The notes: generated from the sequence alone by a model not told the origin. 64,000 nucleotides of DNA from Marinobacterium sp. xm-d-530 (GCF_013283365.1 NZ_WBYM01000002.1:310001-374000); one strand, 5' to 3'; counted from the first letter of the stretch, positions 8,105 through 17,110 are shown. Numbers and translations are program-made.

Positions 8105-9907
8105 TTAAAGTTGATTGCTCATTTGTAAAAACTGTTCTGGCGAGGGTACACCCACCAGAGTTAACTCTTTTCGATACTGACCAAGTCCATCATAAAAGAT
8201 AAGCGTTGGCGGACCAAGTACTTCATAGCGCTTTGTAAGCTGCTTCGACGCTTCATCATTAGCCGTCACATCTACTTTTACCAGCAACATTTGCGCCATC
8301 CTGTTCTGAACGGCTGAGTCAGCGAAAGTGACGTAATCGAGCTCCTTACAGGAGACACACCAATCCGCGTAGTAATCCAGTAAAACAGCCTGTCCTCTCG
8401 ATTTAGCCAGGCTCAATTGAGCGTCTAAATCGGTTGGATTGGTCACGGTTACAAACTCAATCTTCGCTGCAGTCGTGGCTTCACTTGTCGATACGAGGCC
8501 TTTCAATGGGTAGATCAAACTCTTACCACCGGACAGAAGCCCTAGGGTTAAAGAGGCACCGTAAACGAGCAGGATAACCCCTACCCCTTTGGCGATCTTC
8601 TTAACACCATGAACTTCCGAGGCGTGACTTTCAAAGACCCCCATAAAGACAGAGGTGATGATAAGGATCAACGCGACTAACCCCATCGTCACCTCAACCG
8701 GCACGATGCGATCTAACATCCAAACCGCCATCAAAAGAAGAACGACACCAAAACCGGCTTTGACACTCTCCATCCAAAGACCCGCACGTGGCATGTACTT
8801 GGCTGCAGAGGTGCCGATCAATACCAGAGGAATACCCATACCAATCGACAGTGAGAATAGTGCTAACCCGCCAATAACAGGATCACCCGTTTGACCAATA
8901 TAGATCAAAGCGCCCGCCAACGGAGCAGCCATACAGGGACCCACAATCAGTGCAGAGAGGAAGCCCATAACAGCCACACCAACATAACTGCCACCTTTCT
9001 GTTTATCAGAATTGCGACTCAACCAGGTTTGAACAGAGGACGGCATCTGCAGCTCGTAAAAGCCAAACATAGAGCCTGCTAACAGAACAAACAGAAGACT
9101 GAATACAGCAATTACGGCAGGAGCCTGAAGTGCTGCTTGCAGATTCGCTCCAAACAGTCCTGCCAGCACCCCAGCGATTGTGTAGGTCACCGCCATAGCC
9201 AGCACATAGATGATCGACAAGGCTAAACCATGCTTGGCATTAGTGTTGTGACCATGACCGGCAATAATGCCAGACAGAATGGGAATCATCGGGAATACAC
9301 AGGGAGTCAACGACAGAGCCAAACCCGCTAAAAAGAAGACTCCAATCAAAGTCCAAGTAGAGTTACCTGATAGGGTTTGTAAGAACTGATCTTGCTCACT
9401 GACAATCTCAGTCGTGATTGCGTCAGCAGGAGCCGTTTTTGCAGCCTGTGAAGCTTCCGCTAGGCCGGTAAAGATTACCTCACCAGTCACTGGTGGATAA
9501 CAGATCCCCCCTTCCCAGCAACCTTGGTAGCTCACATCAAATTGACCATCTGCCGATGCAGCGGTTTGACGCGCCAGCTCTACGGTCACCTCAGCGCGAT
9601 CATGAAAGACCTCTACAACACCAAAGACAGGATCCTCTTTAGTATCAGTCGCGGAATCGGATCGGCTAACTTGGCTAAACCCTTCTGGAAGGGTTAACTC
9701 GATTCGATCTTGGTAGAGGTAGTAACGAGGCTCAATATCCCATACCAATAGAAAGCGGTTAGCATCCAGTTGCTGAGCAATGAATTTAAACGCCTGTTCA
9801 ACCTCTAACGGCTCATCACTGTTACCACCAAACAGAGACGCATTGGCGCCTGACAGTGACAATATGAACGCCATTAACAGGCTGAGTGTGAATTTGATAG
9901 AACGCAC
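8105..9907 (-). CDS. dsbD: Thiol:disulfide interchange protein DsbD
   Basis: 600 residues with the full three-part DsbD architecture. A signal peptide (1-23) leads into the periplasmic alpha domain with the redox pair Cys130 and Cys136 (CWEGGIC). The eight-helix membrane domain has one Cys in SLTPCVFPM near 205 and one in VGPCMAAP. The periplasmic thioredoxin-like gamma domain has WCVSC at Cys517/Cys520. It moves electrons from cytoplasmic thioredoxin to DsbC, DsbG and the cytochrome c maturation apparatus. The cytochrome gene immediately downstream fits that last role. Confidence 0.95.
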   Translation of the reverse strand: MRSIKFTLSLLMAFILSLSGANASLFGGNSDEPLEVEQAFKFIAQQLDANRFLLVWDIEPRYYLYQDRIELTLPEGFSQVSRSDSATDTKEDPVFGVVEVFHDRAEVTVELARQTAASADGQFDVSYQGCWEGGICYPPVTGEVIFTGLAEASQAAKTAPADAITTEIVSEQDQFLQTLSGNSTWTLIGVFFLAGLALSLTPCVFPMIPILSGIIAGHGHNTNAKHGLALSIIYVLAMAVTYTIAGVLAGLFGANLQAALQAPAVIAVFSLLFVLLAGSMFGFYELQMPSSVQTWLSRNSDKQKGGSYVGVAVMGFLSALIVGPCMAAPLAGALIYIGQTGDPVIGGLALFSLSIGMGIPLVLIGTSAAKYMPRAGLWMESVKAGFGVVLLLMAVWMLDRIVPVEVTMGLVALILIITSVFMGVFESHASEVHGVKKIAKGVGVILLVYGASLTLGLLSGGKSLIYPLKGLVSTSEATTAAKIEFVTVTNPTDLDAQLSLAKSRGQAVLLDYYADWCVSCKELDYVTFADSAVQNRMAQMLLVKVDVTANDEASKQLTKRYEVLGPPTLIFYDGLGQYRKELTLVGVPSPEQFLQMSNQL

Positions 9908-10093
9908 AAAGTCCTCGCATTAAAACTAATCTATCGCAATAACGAAGATTTAAATTACACAGTTAGAGCTATTATTCCGTTTTGTCGGTCATAGATCACT
10001 AAAATTCGTATTTTATACTGACAGAGCCCTTAAACCTGACCATTGACTGTGTTACAAACGCTCTTCTTTCAAAGGATTATTCGGATTTAACCC

Positions 10094-11161
10094 ATGACCG
10101 ATACTCGTATTGACGATTTAAACGTCGAATCAAATGACCCACTGGTCACGCCCAACCAGCTTAAAAAAGAGTTACCTCTGTCTGATAAAGCTGCCGCGAG
10201 CGTGATGGCCGGCCGCAACACCATCAAACAGATTCTTAAGCGCGAAGATAAGCGCCTGTTCATCGTGGTAGGTCCTTGCTCTATTCACGATCCAGAAGCC
10301 GCGATCGAATATGGTCGTCGCCTATTGAAGTTGCAAGAGCAGGTGAAAGATTCACTCTACCTAGTGATGCGAGTCTATTTTGAAAAACCACGTACCACCG
10401 TCGGTTGGAAAGGGTTGATCAACGACCCTCATATGAACGACAGCTTTGAGATTGAAGAGGGTCTTCGCATTGGTCGTAAGTTACTGCTTGATCTAGCTGA
10501 GATGGGCCTTCCTCTGGCGACTGAAGCATTGGATCCAATCTCACCACAGTACATGCAGGACCTTATTACTTGGTCAGCCATTGGCGCGCGTACCACTGAA
10601 TCGCAAACCCACCGTGAAATGTCCTCAGGCCTATCTGGTGCCGTTGGCTTTAAAAACGGAACTGACGGAAGCTTAGATGTTGCTATTAATGCGATGCAAT
10701 CGGTCAGCCACCCTCACAGTTTCTTGGGGATCAACTCAGAAGGTCAGGTATCCATTGTCCGCACTCGTGGTAACCAATACAGTCATGTCGTACTTCGTGG
10801 TGGTGCGGGACGTGCCAACTACGACACCGTCAGCGTCAATCTAACAGAGCAAGCGTTAGAGAAAGCGAAGCTGCCACAGAACATTATGATCGACTGTAGC
10901 CATGCTAACTCAAACAAAGATCACAACCGCCAGCCACTGGTGGCTAAGGATGCAATGCATCAGATCGTTCAGGGCAACCGCTCAATCATCGGTCTTATGA
11001 TCGAGTCGCACATTAATGAGGGCAACCAGTCGATCCCTTCAGATCTCAGTGAATTGAAATACGGTGTCTCGGTGACGGATGCCTGTATCAACTGGGAGAC
11101 GACCGAAAGCTCACTGATTGAGATGAATGATCAGCTTGCTGAGATTCTAAAAACTCGATAA
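10094..11161 (+). CDS. aroF: 3-deoxy-7-phosphoheptulonate (DAHP) synthase, class I
   Basis: Condenses PEP and erythrose 4-phosphate, the first step of the shikimate pathway. 355 residues, as in E. coli AroF/AroG/AroH. Hallmarks are VVGPCSIHDPEAAIEYGRR near 60, VMRVYFEKPRTTVGWKGLINDPHM near 95-120, the metal Cys in GPCS, and DCSHANSNKDHNRQP near 270. By eye it is closest to the tyrosine-type AroF, but the feedback effector cannot be decided from the sequence. It is a single-gene unit with its own terminator, divergent from dsbD. Confidence 0.95.
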   Translation: MTDTRIDDLNVESNDPLVTPNQLKKELPLSDKAAASVMAGRNTIKQILKREDKRLFIVVGPCSIHDPEAAIEYGRRLLKLQEQVKDSLYLVMRVYFEKPRTTVGWKGLINDPHMNDSFEIEEGLRIGRKLLLDLAEMGLPLATEALDPISPQYMQDLITWSAIGARTTESQTHREMSSGLSGAVGFKNGTDGSLDVAINAMQSVSHPHSFLGINSEGQVSIVRTRGNQYSHVVLRGGAGRANYDTVSVNLTEQALEKAKLPQNIMIDCSHANSNKDHNRQPLVAKDAMHQIVQGNRSIIGLMIESHINEGNQSIPSDLSELKYGVSVTDACINWETTESSLIEMNDQLAEILKTR

Positions 11162-11175
11162 GCATCGATCGGATA

Positions 11176-11207
11176 CAAAAAAGGGAAGCGGTTACGCTTC
11201 CCTTTTT
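11176..11207. terminator. Bidirectional rho-independent terminator of DAHP synthase and dld
   Basis: A perfect 10-bp stem AAGGGAAGCG/CGCTTCCCTT with a GTTA loop, A-rich on the left and T-rich on the right. It serves both convergent genes. Confidence 0.85.
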
Positions 11208-11219
11208 CATTTCAGCGGA

Positions 11220-12941
11220 TCAGTGATGATCGCTGCCACAACCACAAGATGACTCACCCCAGTATTTCAATTTACTGGTTTGACCGATACCTGCGTTGAA
11301 TCCATTGGTTGGATCCAGACTACGGTAGAACTCTTTAAGCGCCTCTTTCGCAGCATACTCATGACCAACGTTATGTTCCGCTGGGTATTCAGCACCACGC
11401 GCATCAAAGGTATCCAAAATCTGGTTCTTAACCGCTTTGGCATCAACACCTGGTTTCATGATGTAGTTCTGGTGCATGACGTGGCAGAAGAAGTGACCAT
11501 AGTAGACCTTAACGGCAATTTGATCCGCTAGCTCTTGTGGCAGCGTTTCAAACCAGTCGCGCTCATTACGAGGAAAGGCCACATCGATGGTCATAACCGC
11601 ACCTAGCTTATCGCCTTCCATGATTTTATTACGTCCAATCGCACCACCGGCAACAAAACGGTGCAGTATGGCCTGCTCTGCTTCGCGCTCAGTACACTCG
11701 AAATACTCACCTTCGTTCGTTTTAAAGAACTCATTAAGGTAAGCGCGCATCTCATCGACACACTCATTCCCTGTTTCGAGAATCCAGTGGTGTTCAAAGC
11801 GATCACGATACTCTTCCATGCTAGCGGGTAGATGATTTGGCCATAGGTAGCTCATCCACTGCAGCATCTTGTCCGAGAAGTTTTTCGGTAAAAAGCCTAG
11901 CTTATTGGTCCAACGATCAACGGTGCGTTTAAGCGCAAACATCTTAGGCATGTAGGAAGCACCGAGTTTGTCGATCACGATGAACGAATCTTTACCGTAC
12001 TTCTTAGAGACGTCATAACAGGTACGGTGAATGTACTCACCGGCGATAGGCAGATTCTTAAAGGTCGACAAGATATCGCGACGCATCTGCTCCATAACCG
12101 CAGGGTCATTAGTACCAACGTAGAACACCTGCTGTTTCTTTGGAATCTCGAAGGTATCCATACGCACAGCAAAGACAGCCAATTTACCGGCACAACCAGA
12201 CGCTTCGTGCAGACGACGACCATCATTGTTGTAGCGAGAGGGTGTCTCAGCATCAATATCACGAATACGATCGTTGTACTCGTTATCGGAACCCAGCAGA
12301 TCTGGGTACTGGACATCATCAGCGCGATAACGCTCGTACTGAAGATTTTCGAGCATCTCCTCAGGTGTATCACCCAAGTTGATTCCTAGATTGTTCACCA
12401 ACTCCAACTCACCGTCGGCATTGATCTGAGCAAAGATAGACATCTCAGTGTAAGCAGGACCACGCTGAACTAACGCACCGCCAGAGTTGTTACAGATACC
12501 GCCAACAATTGACGCACCGATACAAGAGGAACCGATAACAGAGTGAGGCTCACGACCGTATGGACGCAGGCGATCTTCCAGACCAAAGAGCGTTGAACCC
12601 GCAAGACCAACAATCTGCTTGCCCTGATCGATCAGGTGAATAGAGTCGATGCGCATGGTGCTGATGATCACGATAGGACGATCGTAATCGTCACCATTGG
12701 GAGTAGAGCCACCGGTCAAACCGGTATTCGCGGCCTGCATAATGACAATCACATCCGCTTTGACACAGGCTTGCAGACAGTGCCAAACCTCAACCAAGGT
12801 TCCAGGACGAACGACAGCTAATGCACTACCACCACCCAGACGAAAACCGGTAGCGTAAGGCGCCACACGATCAGATTCGGTTATTGCGTACTTCTTACCA
12901 ACAATGGTTTGTAACTGCGAAATAAGTGCCTGAGTCGACAT
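11220..12941 (-). CDS. dld: D-lactate dehydrogenase, quinone-dependent, FAD-containing (Dld)
   Basis: 573 residues, as in E. coli Dld. The FAD-binding PCMH domain shows MQAANTGLTGGSTPNGDDYDRP near 70-90 and SSCIGASIVGGICNNSGGALVQRGPAYTE near 140-165. The cap and membrane-binding domains follow. It oxidises D-lactate to pyruvate at the inner face of the membrane and passes electrons to quinone. The C-terminus is unusual in ending with a Cys/His-rich tail (ESSCGCGSDHH). The start has the usual N-terminal helix, and the gene is monocistronic before a shared terminator. Confidence 0.94.
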   Translation of the reverse strand: MSTQALISQLQTIVGKKYAITESDRVAPYATGFRLGGGSALAVVRPGTLVEVWHCLQACVKADVIVIMQAANTGLTGGSTPNGDDYDRPIVIISTMRIDSIHLIDQGKQIVGLAGSTLFGLEDRLRPYGREPHSVIGSSCIGASIVGGICNNSGGALVQRGPAYTEMSIFAQINADGELELVNNLGINLGDTPEEMLENLQYERYRADDVQYPDLLGSDNEYNDRIRDIDAETPSRYNNDGRRLHEASGCAGKLAVFAVRMDTFEIPKKQQVFYVGTNDPAVMEQMRRDILSTFKNLPIAGEYIHRTCYDVSKKYGKDSFIVIDKLGASYMPKMFALKRTVDRWTNKLGFLPKNFSDKMLQWMSYLWPNHLPASMEEYRDRFEHHWILETGNECVDEMRAYLNEFFKTNEGEYFECTEREAEQAILHRFVAGGAIGRNKIMEGDKLGAVMTIDVAFPRNERDWFETLPQELADQIAVKVYYGHFFCHVMHQNYIMKPGVDAKAVKNQILDTFDARGAEYPAEHNVGHEYAAKEALKEFYRSLDPTNGFNAGIGQTSKLKYWGESSCGCGSDHH

Positions 12942-13062
12942 TATTCAAAGCCTCTATCTTGAAATCAGATGCGGATTATAGCGGATCCTGCGGGGAATTA
13001 AATTTAGCTTTCGCAATGCACAAAAAAAGAGATCACTTTTATCTGCCCTCATTATGTAAAAA

Positions 13063-13090
13063 CCAAAAAGTTGACATATCAACTTTTTGG
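13063..13090. promoter_or_regulatory. 28-bp palindromic operator upstream of the tauD-like gene
   Basis: CCAAAAAGTTGA, the 4-base spacer CATA, then TCAACTTTTTGG: a perfect inverted repeat with 12-base arms. It covers the -35 element of the downstream promoter. A palindrome of this shape and position is typical of a MarR-family operator, and a MarR gene is the second gene of the unit. It lacks the GC-rich stem expected of a terminator. Confidence 0.75.
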
Positions 13091-13099
13091 ATCTATTGT
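13071..13099 (+). promoter_or_regulatory. Sigma70-type promoter of the dioxygenase-marR-aldolase unit
   Basis: TTGACA (13071-13076, a consensus -35), a 17-base spacer, then TATTGT (13094-13099). Transcription would begin near 13106, about 30 bases before the tauD-like start codon. Confidence 0.7.
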
Positions 13100-13135
13100 T
13101 CATTTCACAATAAATAACACCATCGGAGAGAAGCA

Positions 13136-14077
13136 ATGAGTTCAATGGATACCGATCTAATTCATGACGATCAGCCTTACAAAAACCACCCATATCAAGG
13201 TAAACAGATCAAAACACTACCCCTGGCTTCATCGATGGGCGCCGAGGTGCTGGATGTTCAATTAAAAGATCTTGATGACGAAGCCTTTGAGGAGCTCAAA
13301 GAGGCGCTTTGGCACCACAAGATGATCTTCTTGCGTAAGCAGAATCTCTCCCCTGCTGATCAGTTGGAGTTTACAAAGCGCTTTGGCGAGTTAGGTACCG
13401 ATGCTTACACCACAGGTCTTCCTGGCTTCCCAGATGTACAACCTGTTATCAAAGAGGCTGATACCAAATCTAAAATCATCTTTGGCGGTGGCCACCATAC
13501 CGACTCAGCTTTTCTAGAAAGACCACCATCAATCAGTGTACTTCACGGCATCGAAATTCCACCCTATGGTGGTGACACCATCTGGTACAACTCAGTGATG
13601 GCGTATGAGAGCCTGTCTGCCGGCATGAAAAAGATGCTAGCGCCGCTAAAGGTTCATATGGCTGCTGACCGCGTTATAGGCTCTATGAAAAAAGTGGTTG
13701 AACAGACAAAGAACATGACTTCAATGACCGATATCGAGTTAGAAATTGATATCGACGCGATGATGCGCGGAAACTTCCATCCGATGGTTCGCAAGCATCC
13801 AGAGTCAGGTCAAGTGTCACTCTATGTTGATGGGGTTTACTCGGTCAATATCGAAGGCATGGAACGCCGCGAGTCAGAACCTCTGCTTAAATTCCTACAC
13901 GAGCACGCAACGCAGGAGTTCTTCTGTTGTCGTTTACGCTGGGAAGAGGATACTGTCGCCATTTGGGACAACCGCATCTGTCTTCACCGTGCGTTTAATG
14001 ATTACGATGGATTCCGTCGTGAACTACATCGCACAACAGTCATGGGAGAAAAACCTCAGGCTGCGTTTGAAAGTTAA
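13136..14077 (+). CDS. TauD/TfdA-family Fe(II)/2-oxoglutarate-dependent dioxygenase
   Basis: 313 residues. The facial triad is visible: His121-Thr-Asp123 (GGHHTDSAF) and distal His284 (RICLHRAFND), followed by Arg295 or Arg299 (FRRELHRTT) for 2-oxoglutarate. The N-terminal segment LPLASSMGAEVLDVQLKDLDD is typical of TauD/TfdA proteins. Members hydroxylate taurine, 2,4-D, alkyl sulfates or related acids and so release a leaving group; the substrate here is unknown. A GGAGAG site lies 6 bases before the ATG. It heads a unit with marR and a class II aldolase under a palindromic operator. Confidence 0.88.
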   Translation: MSSMDTDLIHDDQPYKNHPYQGKQIKTLPLASSMGAEVLDVQLKDLDDEAFEELKEALWHHKMIFLRKQNLSPADQLEFTKRFGELGTDAYTTGLPGFPDVQPVIKEADTKSKIIFGGGHHTDSAFLERPPSISVLHGIEIPPYGGDTIWYNSVMAYESLSAGMKKMLAPLKVHMAADRVIGSMKKVVEQTKNMTSMTDIELEIDIDAMMRGNFHPMVRKHPESGQVSLYVDGVYSVNIEGMERRESEPLLKFLHEHATQEFFCCRLRWEEDTVAIWDNRICLHRAFNDYDGFRRELHRTTVMGEKPQAAFES

Positions 14078-14562
14078 TGTCAGATAAATTGGACATTATT
14101 CGACACAGAGAGGGGCATGAAGTTCTCGACTATGATCGTTACCTTCAACACCTTATCTCTGTGATCGCCAATAGGCTGACAAGCTACTCATCAAGCCAGT
14201 ACCTCTCGCAATTTGGTTTGGGCTCGGTTGAGATGAGGGTTCTCGCATCTCTGGCTTATAAGCCAAACCAAAAGGCAGCTGAAGTCTGCTCCCTGATCAG
14301 CATAGATAAGGCAGCGGCCAGTCGAGCCATGGCTAAACTGGACTCACAAAATCTGCTCATTGGTGAAACAGCCACACCCAAAGGCAAGCAAAAACGCTGG
14401 TCACTTAGTGAAAAGGGTTGGGCACTACATCAACGCTTCTTGGACGTGGTGCTTGATCGTCATGAGAGAGTCGTAAAAGAGATTGATGAGAGTGAATTAG
14501 TTCAATTTGTTGGGACCCTTCACAAATTGATTAAAAATATTGAAACGCTCGACACCGAATAA
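14077..14562 (+). CDS. MarR-family transcriptional regulator
   Basis: 161 residues with a winged helix-turn-helix at about 50-115 (EMRVLASLAYKPNQKAAEVC, IDKAAASRAMAKLDSQNLL, then the wing TPKGKQKRWSLSEKG). Its ATG shares one base with the dioxygenase stop (TAATG), so the two are translationally coupled. The probable target is the 28-bp palindrome at 13063-13090, giving autoregulation. MarR proteins usually release DNA on binding a phenolic or other small acid, which would be the inducer and perhaps the substrate of the pathway. Confidence 0.9.
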   Translation: MSDKLDIIRHREGHEVLDYDRYLQHLISVIANRLTSYSSSQYLSQFGLGSVEMRVLASLAYKPNQKAAEVCSLISIDKAAASRAMAKLDSQNLLIGETATPKGKQKRWSLSEKGWALHQRFLDVVLDRHERVVKEIDESELVQFVGTLHKLIKNIETLDTE

Positions 14563-14577
14563 ATAAAAGGACAGAAC

Positions 14578-15366
14578 ATGAGTAACGATCCAAGATTTCA
14601 GGTAGATCTACCCGATGCACCTGAAGGAATGAGTGACACTGAATGGCAAGCCCGCCTTCAACTCGCAGCGACCTACAGAATGGTTGATCACTTTGGCTGG
14701 ACATTCATTGTCTACAACCATATCAGCCTGCGTATTCCTGGAACTGATGAGTTTTTAATCAACCCGTTCGGGGTTCGTTATGATGAAATGCGCGCATCAG
14801 ACCTGATTAAGATCGATATTGATGGTAACGCCCTTTCTGAAAGTGAGTGGAACGTCAACAAAGCAGGCTACACCATTCACTCAACGATTCATAAAGCCCG
14901 CCCTGATCTGCACTGTATATTACATACACACGAGCCAGTTTCGCAGTCACTGTGCGCGCTGGATTCACCATTAATTCCTGTTACGCAAGAGGGTTGTCAG
15001 TTCTTCGAACGCACTGGCTATCATGACTTTGAAGGGATCGTTCTGGATGGCTCTGAGGGGCCGCGACTAGCGGCGGCAATGGGTGAAACCAACCACACGC
15101 TTGTTCTCAAGAACCACGGTCTTCTCACAGCAGGCCCAACTTGTACCTGGGCCTTTGTAAGACACTTTGCTTTCATTAGAAATGCAGAGGTGCAATTGGC
15201 TGCTATGGCAGCAGGCAACCTGAACCCAATTGATGAAGAGATCATTCGAAAAACTCGTCATCAGTTCGAAGGCGGCGAAGCTCAAGCCAATGCAAAAGTT
15301 AGACACCCTGAGTGGCCGGCGTTGATCCGTTTGATCGATCAGAAAGATCCTAGCTGGAAACTGTAA
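14578..15366 (+). CDS. Class II aldolase/adducin-family protein
   Basis: 262 residues. The zinc-site pattern of class II aldolases is visible: HTHEPVS near 120-126 and KNHGLLTAG near 178-186, after the N-terminal RMVDHFGWTFIVYNHISLRIPG. Fuculose-phosphate aldolase, ribulose-phosphate epimerase and several decarboxylases share this fold. It may cleave the hydroxylated product of the dioxygenase, which is inference from gene order. It starts 15 bases after marR, has an AAAGGACAG ribosome site, and ends at a strong terminator. Confidence 0.88.
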   Translation: MSNDPRFQVDLPDAPEGMSDTEWQARLQLAATYRMVDHFGWTFIVYNHISLRIPGTDEFLINPFGVRYDEMRASDLIKIDIDGNALSESEWNVNKAGYTIHSTIHKARPDLHCILHTHEPVSQSLCALDSPLIPVTQEGCQFFERTGYHDFEGIVLDGSEGPRLAAAMGETNHTLVLKNHGLLTAGPTCTWAFVRHFAFIRNAEVQLAAMAAGNLNPIDEEIIRKTRHQFEGGEAQANAKVRHPEWPALIRLIDQKDPSWKL

Positions 15367-15370
15367 AAGA

Positions 15371-15396
15371 AAAAGCCCTCTGACAAGAGGGCTTTT
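15371..15396. terminator. Bidirectional rho-independent terminator
   Basis: A perfect 11-bp stem AAAAGCCCTCT/AGAGGGCTTTT with a GACA loop between the convergent aldolase and gabD genes. Confidence 0.88.
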
Positions 15397-15407
15397 AGTG
15401 GGCATAA

Positions 15408-16877
15408 TTATATGCCACCCATACAGAGGTATTTAATCTCTAGGTAGTCATCCAGACCGTACTTAGACCCTTCTCGACCTTGGCCACTCTGTTTAACCCC
15501 ACCAAAGGGTGCCATTTCTGAAGAGATAATCCCTTCATTGATGCCCACAATCCCAACATCCAGTGCTTCAGCAACACGCCAGACACGGCCAATATCGCGA
15601 CTGTAGAAATAGGCTGCCAAGCCGAATTCTGTGTCATTTGCCAGTGCGATGGCCTCCTCTTCTGTTTCAAACTTGTAGATAGGTGCCACAGGACCAAAGG
15701 TCTCTTCGTAAGTCACACACATATCGGTTGTGATGTCAGCCAGTATGGTCGGCTCAAAGAAGGTGCCACCCAGTGCATGGGGCTTTCCACCTAATACAAT
15801 CCGAGCCCCCTTCTCTACCGCGTCTTTGATGTGTCGTTCAACCTTGTCGACCGCAGCTTGGTTGATCAGAGGACCTTGAACAGCGTCGTCCACTTCAAGA
15901 CCGTTACCCACTTTAAAGGCTGAAACACGCTCAGCGAGCTTTTGAAGGAAAGACTCATAGATACCGCTTTGGACAATGATACGGTTGGCGCAGACACAAG
16001 TTTGGCCAGTGTTTCGATACTTAGATGCAATCACACCATCGATAGCCGCATCCAAATCAGCATCATCAAAAACGACGAAGGGGGCATTTCCTCCCAGCTC
16101 CATACTGACTTTTTTGACACTGTCGGCGGCTTGTTTCATTAGAATCTTGCCGACCTGCGTCGAACCAGTGAAGGAAATTTTACGAACTTTATCTGAACTC
16201 GTAAGCGCACTGCCTACGGCAGCCGCATTAGCTCTCGAGCTTGTCACGATGTTGATAAGACCCGCAGGGATACCTGCTCGTGCTGCAAGTTCTGCCAGAG
16301 CGAGAGATGAAAGTGGTGTATCTTCTGCCGGTTTAGCAACCACTGGACATCCCGCTGCTAGCGCTGGTGCAATCTTGCGCGCAATCATGGCATTCGGGAA
16401 GTTCCAAGGAGTGATTGCACCCACTACACCGACTGGCTGCTTGATAACAACTAAACGCTTATCACCCGTAGCTGCAGGAATGGTATCACCATAAACACGC
16501 TTGGCCTCTTCAGCGAACCACTCGATGTAGCTCGCGCCGTAAGCGACCTCACCACGCGCTTCTGCAAGAGGCTTACCCTGTTCTGCTGTCATCAAACGCG
16601 CTAGATCTTCCTGATTCTCCATGACCAAATCAAACCAACGACGGATAAGATTAGCTTTCTGTTTGCACGGAACGGCTTTCCAATCGGCCCAAGCAGCATC
16701 GGCCGCGTCGATAGCTCGTTGAGTATCGACCTCATCCATATCGGGAACTTCAGCAAGTAACTCTCCAGTAGCTGGATTGGTCACGGCGAATGTTTCGCCG
16801 GAATGTGAGTCTACCCACTGACCATTAATAAACGCTTTAGAGATAAGAAGAGAGGTGTCGCTAAGTTGAAGTGGCAT
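15408..16877 (-). CDS. gabD: NAD(P)-dependent succinate-semialdehyde dehydrogenase family protein
   Basis: About 489 residues from the ATG at 16877 (an in-frame TTG lies 6 bases upstream). Aldehyde dehydrogenase signatures are present: TPWNFP near 158, the general base Glu in MELGGNAPF (about 262) and the nucleophile Cys in NTGQTCVCAN (about 296). The double-Cys TCVCAN sequence and overall pattern match GabD, which oxidises succinate semialdehyde to succinate. The gene converges on the dioxygenase-aldolase unit and could remove an aldehyde made there; it could also act in GABA degradation. No gabT is in the window. Confidence 0.88.
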   Translation of the reverse strand: MPLQLSDTSLLISKAFINGQWVDSHSGETFAVTNPATGELLAEVPDMDEVDTQRAIDAADAAWADWKAVPCKQKANLIRRWFDLVMENQEDLARLMTAEQGKPLAEARGEVAYGASYIEWFAEEAKRVYGDTIPAATGDKRLVVIKQPVGVVGAITPWNFPNAMIARKIAPALAAGCPVVAKPAEDTPLSSLALAELAARAGIPAGLINIVTSSRANAAAVGSALTSSDKVRKISFTGSTQVGKILMKQAADSVKKVSMELGGNAPFVVFDDADLDAAIDGVIASKYRNTGQTCVCANRIIVQSGIYESFLQKLAERVSAFKVGNGLEVDDAVQGPLINQAAVDKVERHIKDAVEKGARIVLGGKPHALGGTFFEPTILADITTDMCVTYEETFGPVAPIYKFETEEEAIALANDTEFGLAAYFYSRDIGRVWRVAEALDVGIVGINEGIISSEMAPFGGVKQSGQGREGSKYGLDDYLEIKYLCMGGI

Positions 16878-17010
16878 GATCAAAAGATCCTGTGGTCTGG
16901 TTATAAACGTTATTCAATATAAACAATACGTTAACCCGATGGAAAGGATCAATTATATGCTGTTTTGCGGAGTGAAATTCACTTGTTTAGTGGTGAATGA
17001 AGAAAGGGCG

Positions 17011-17086
17011 GATGACAGGCTGAAGGCCTGTCACCTGGGTACTAACCCACTACGCAGTTACCGTGCCAGGCCTTCAGCCTGACATC
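17011..17086. repeat. REP-doublet (BIME-like) palindromic repeat
   Basis: Two 24-base arms at 17011-17034 and 17063-17086 are reverse complements with two mismatches. Each arm is itself a hairpin (GACAGGC-TGAAG-GCCTGTC on the left; CAGGC-CTTCA-GCCTG on the right). A small GGGT-ACTA-ACCC hairpin lies in the spacer. Paired inverted REP units between genes have this form. It lies between the gabD start and the prpF end. No other copy is evident in the window. Confidence 0.6.
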
Positions 17087-17110
17087 GGCACTTTCAGCAT
17101 TTTCCAGAGA

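Noticed and set aside
15976-16494. A 172-codon plus-strand open frame opposite gabD
   Set aside because: It lies wholly inside a well-supported aldehyde dehydrogenase and resembles no protein.
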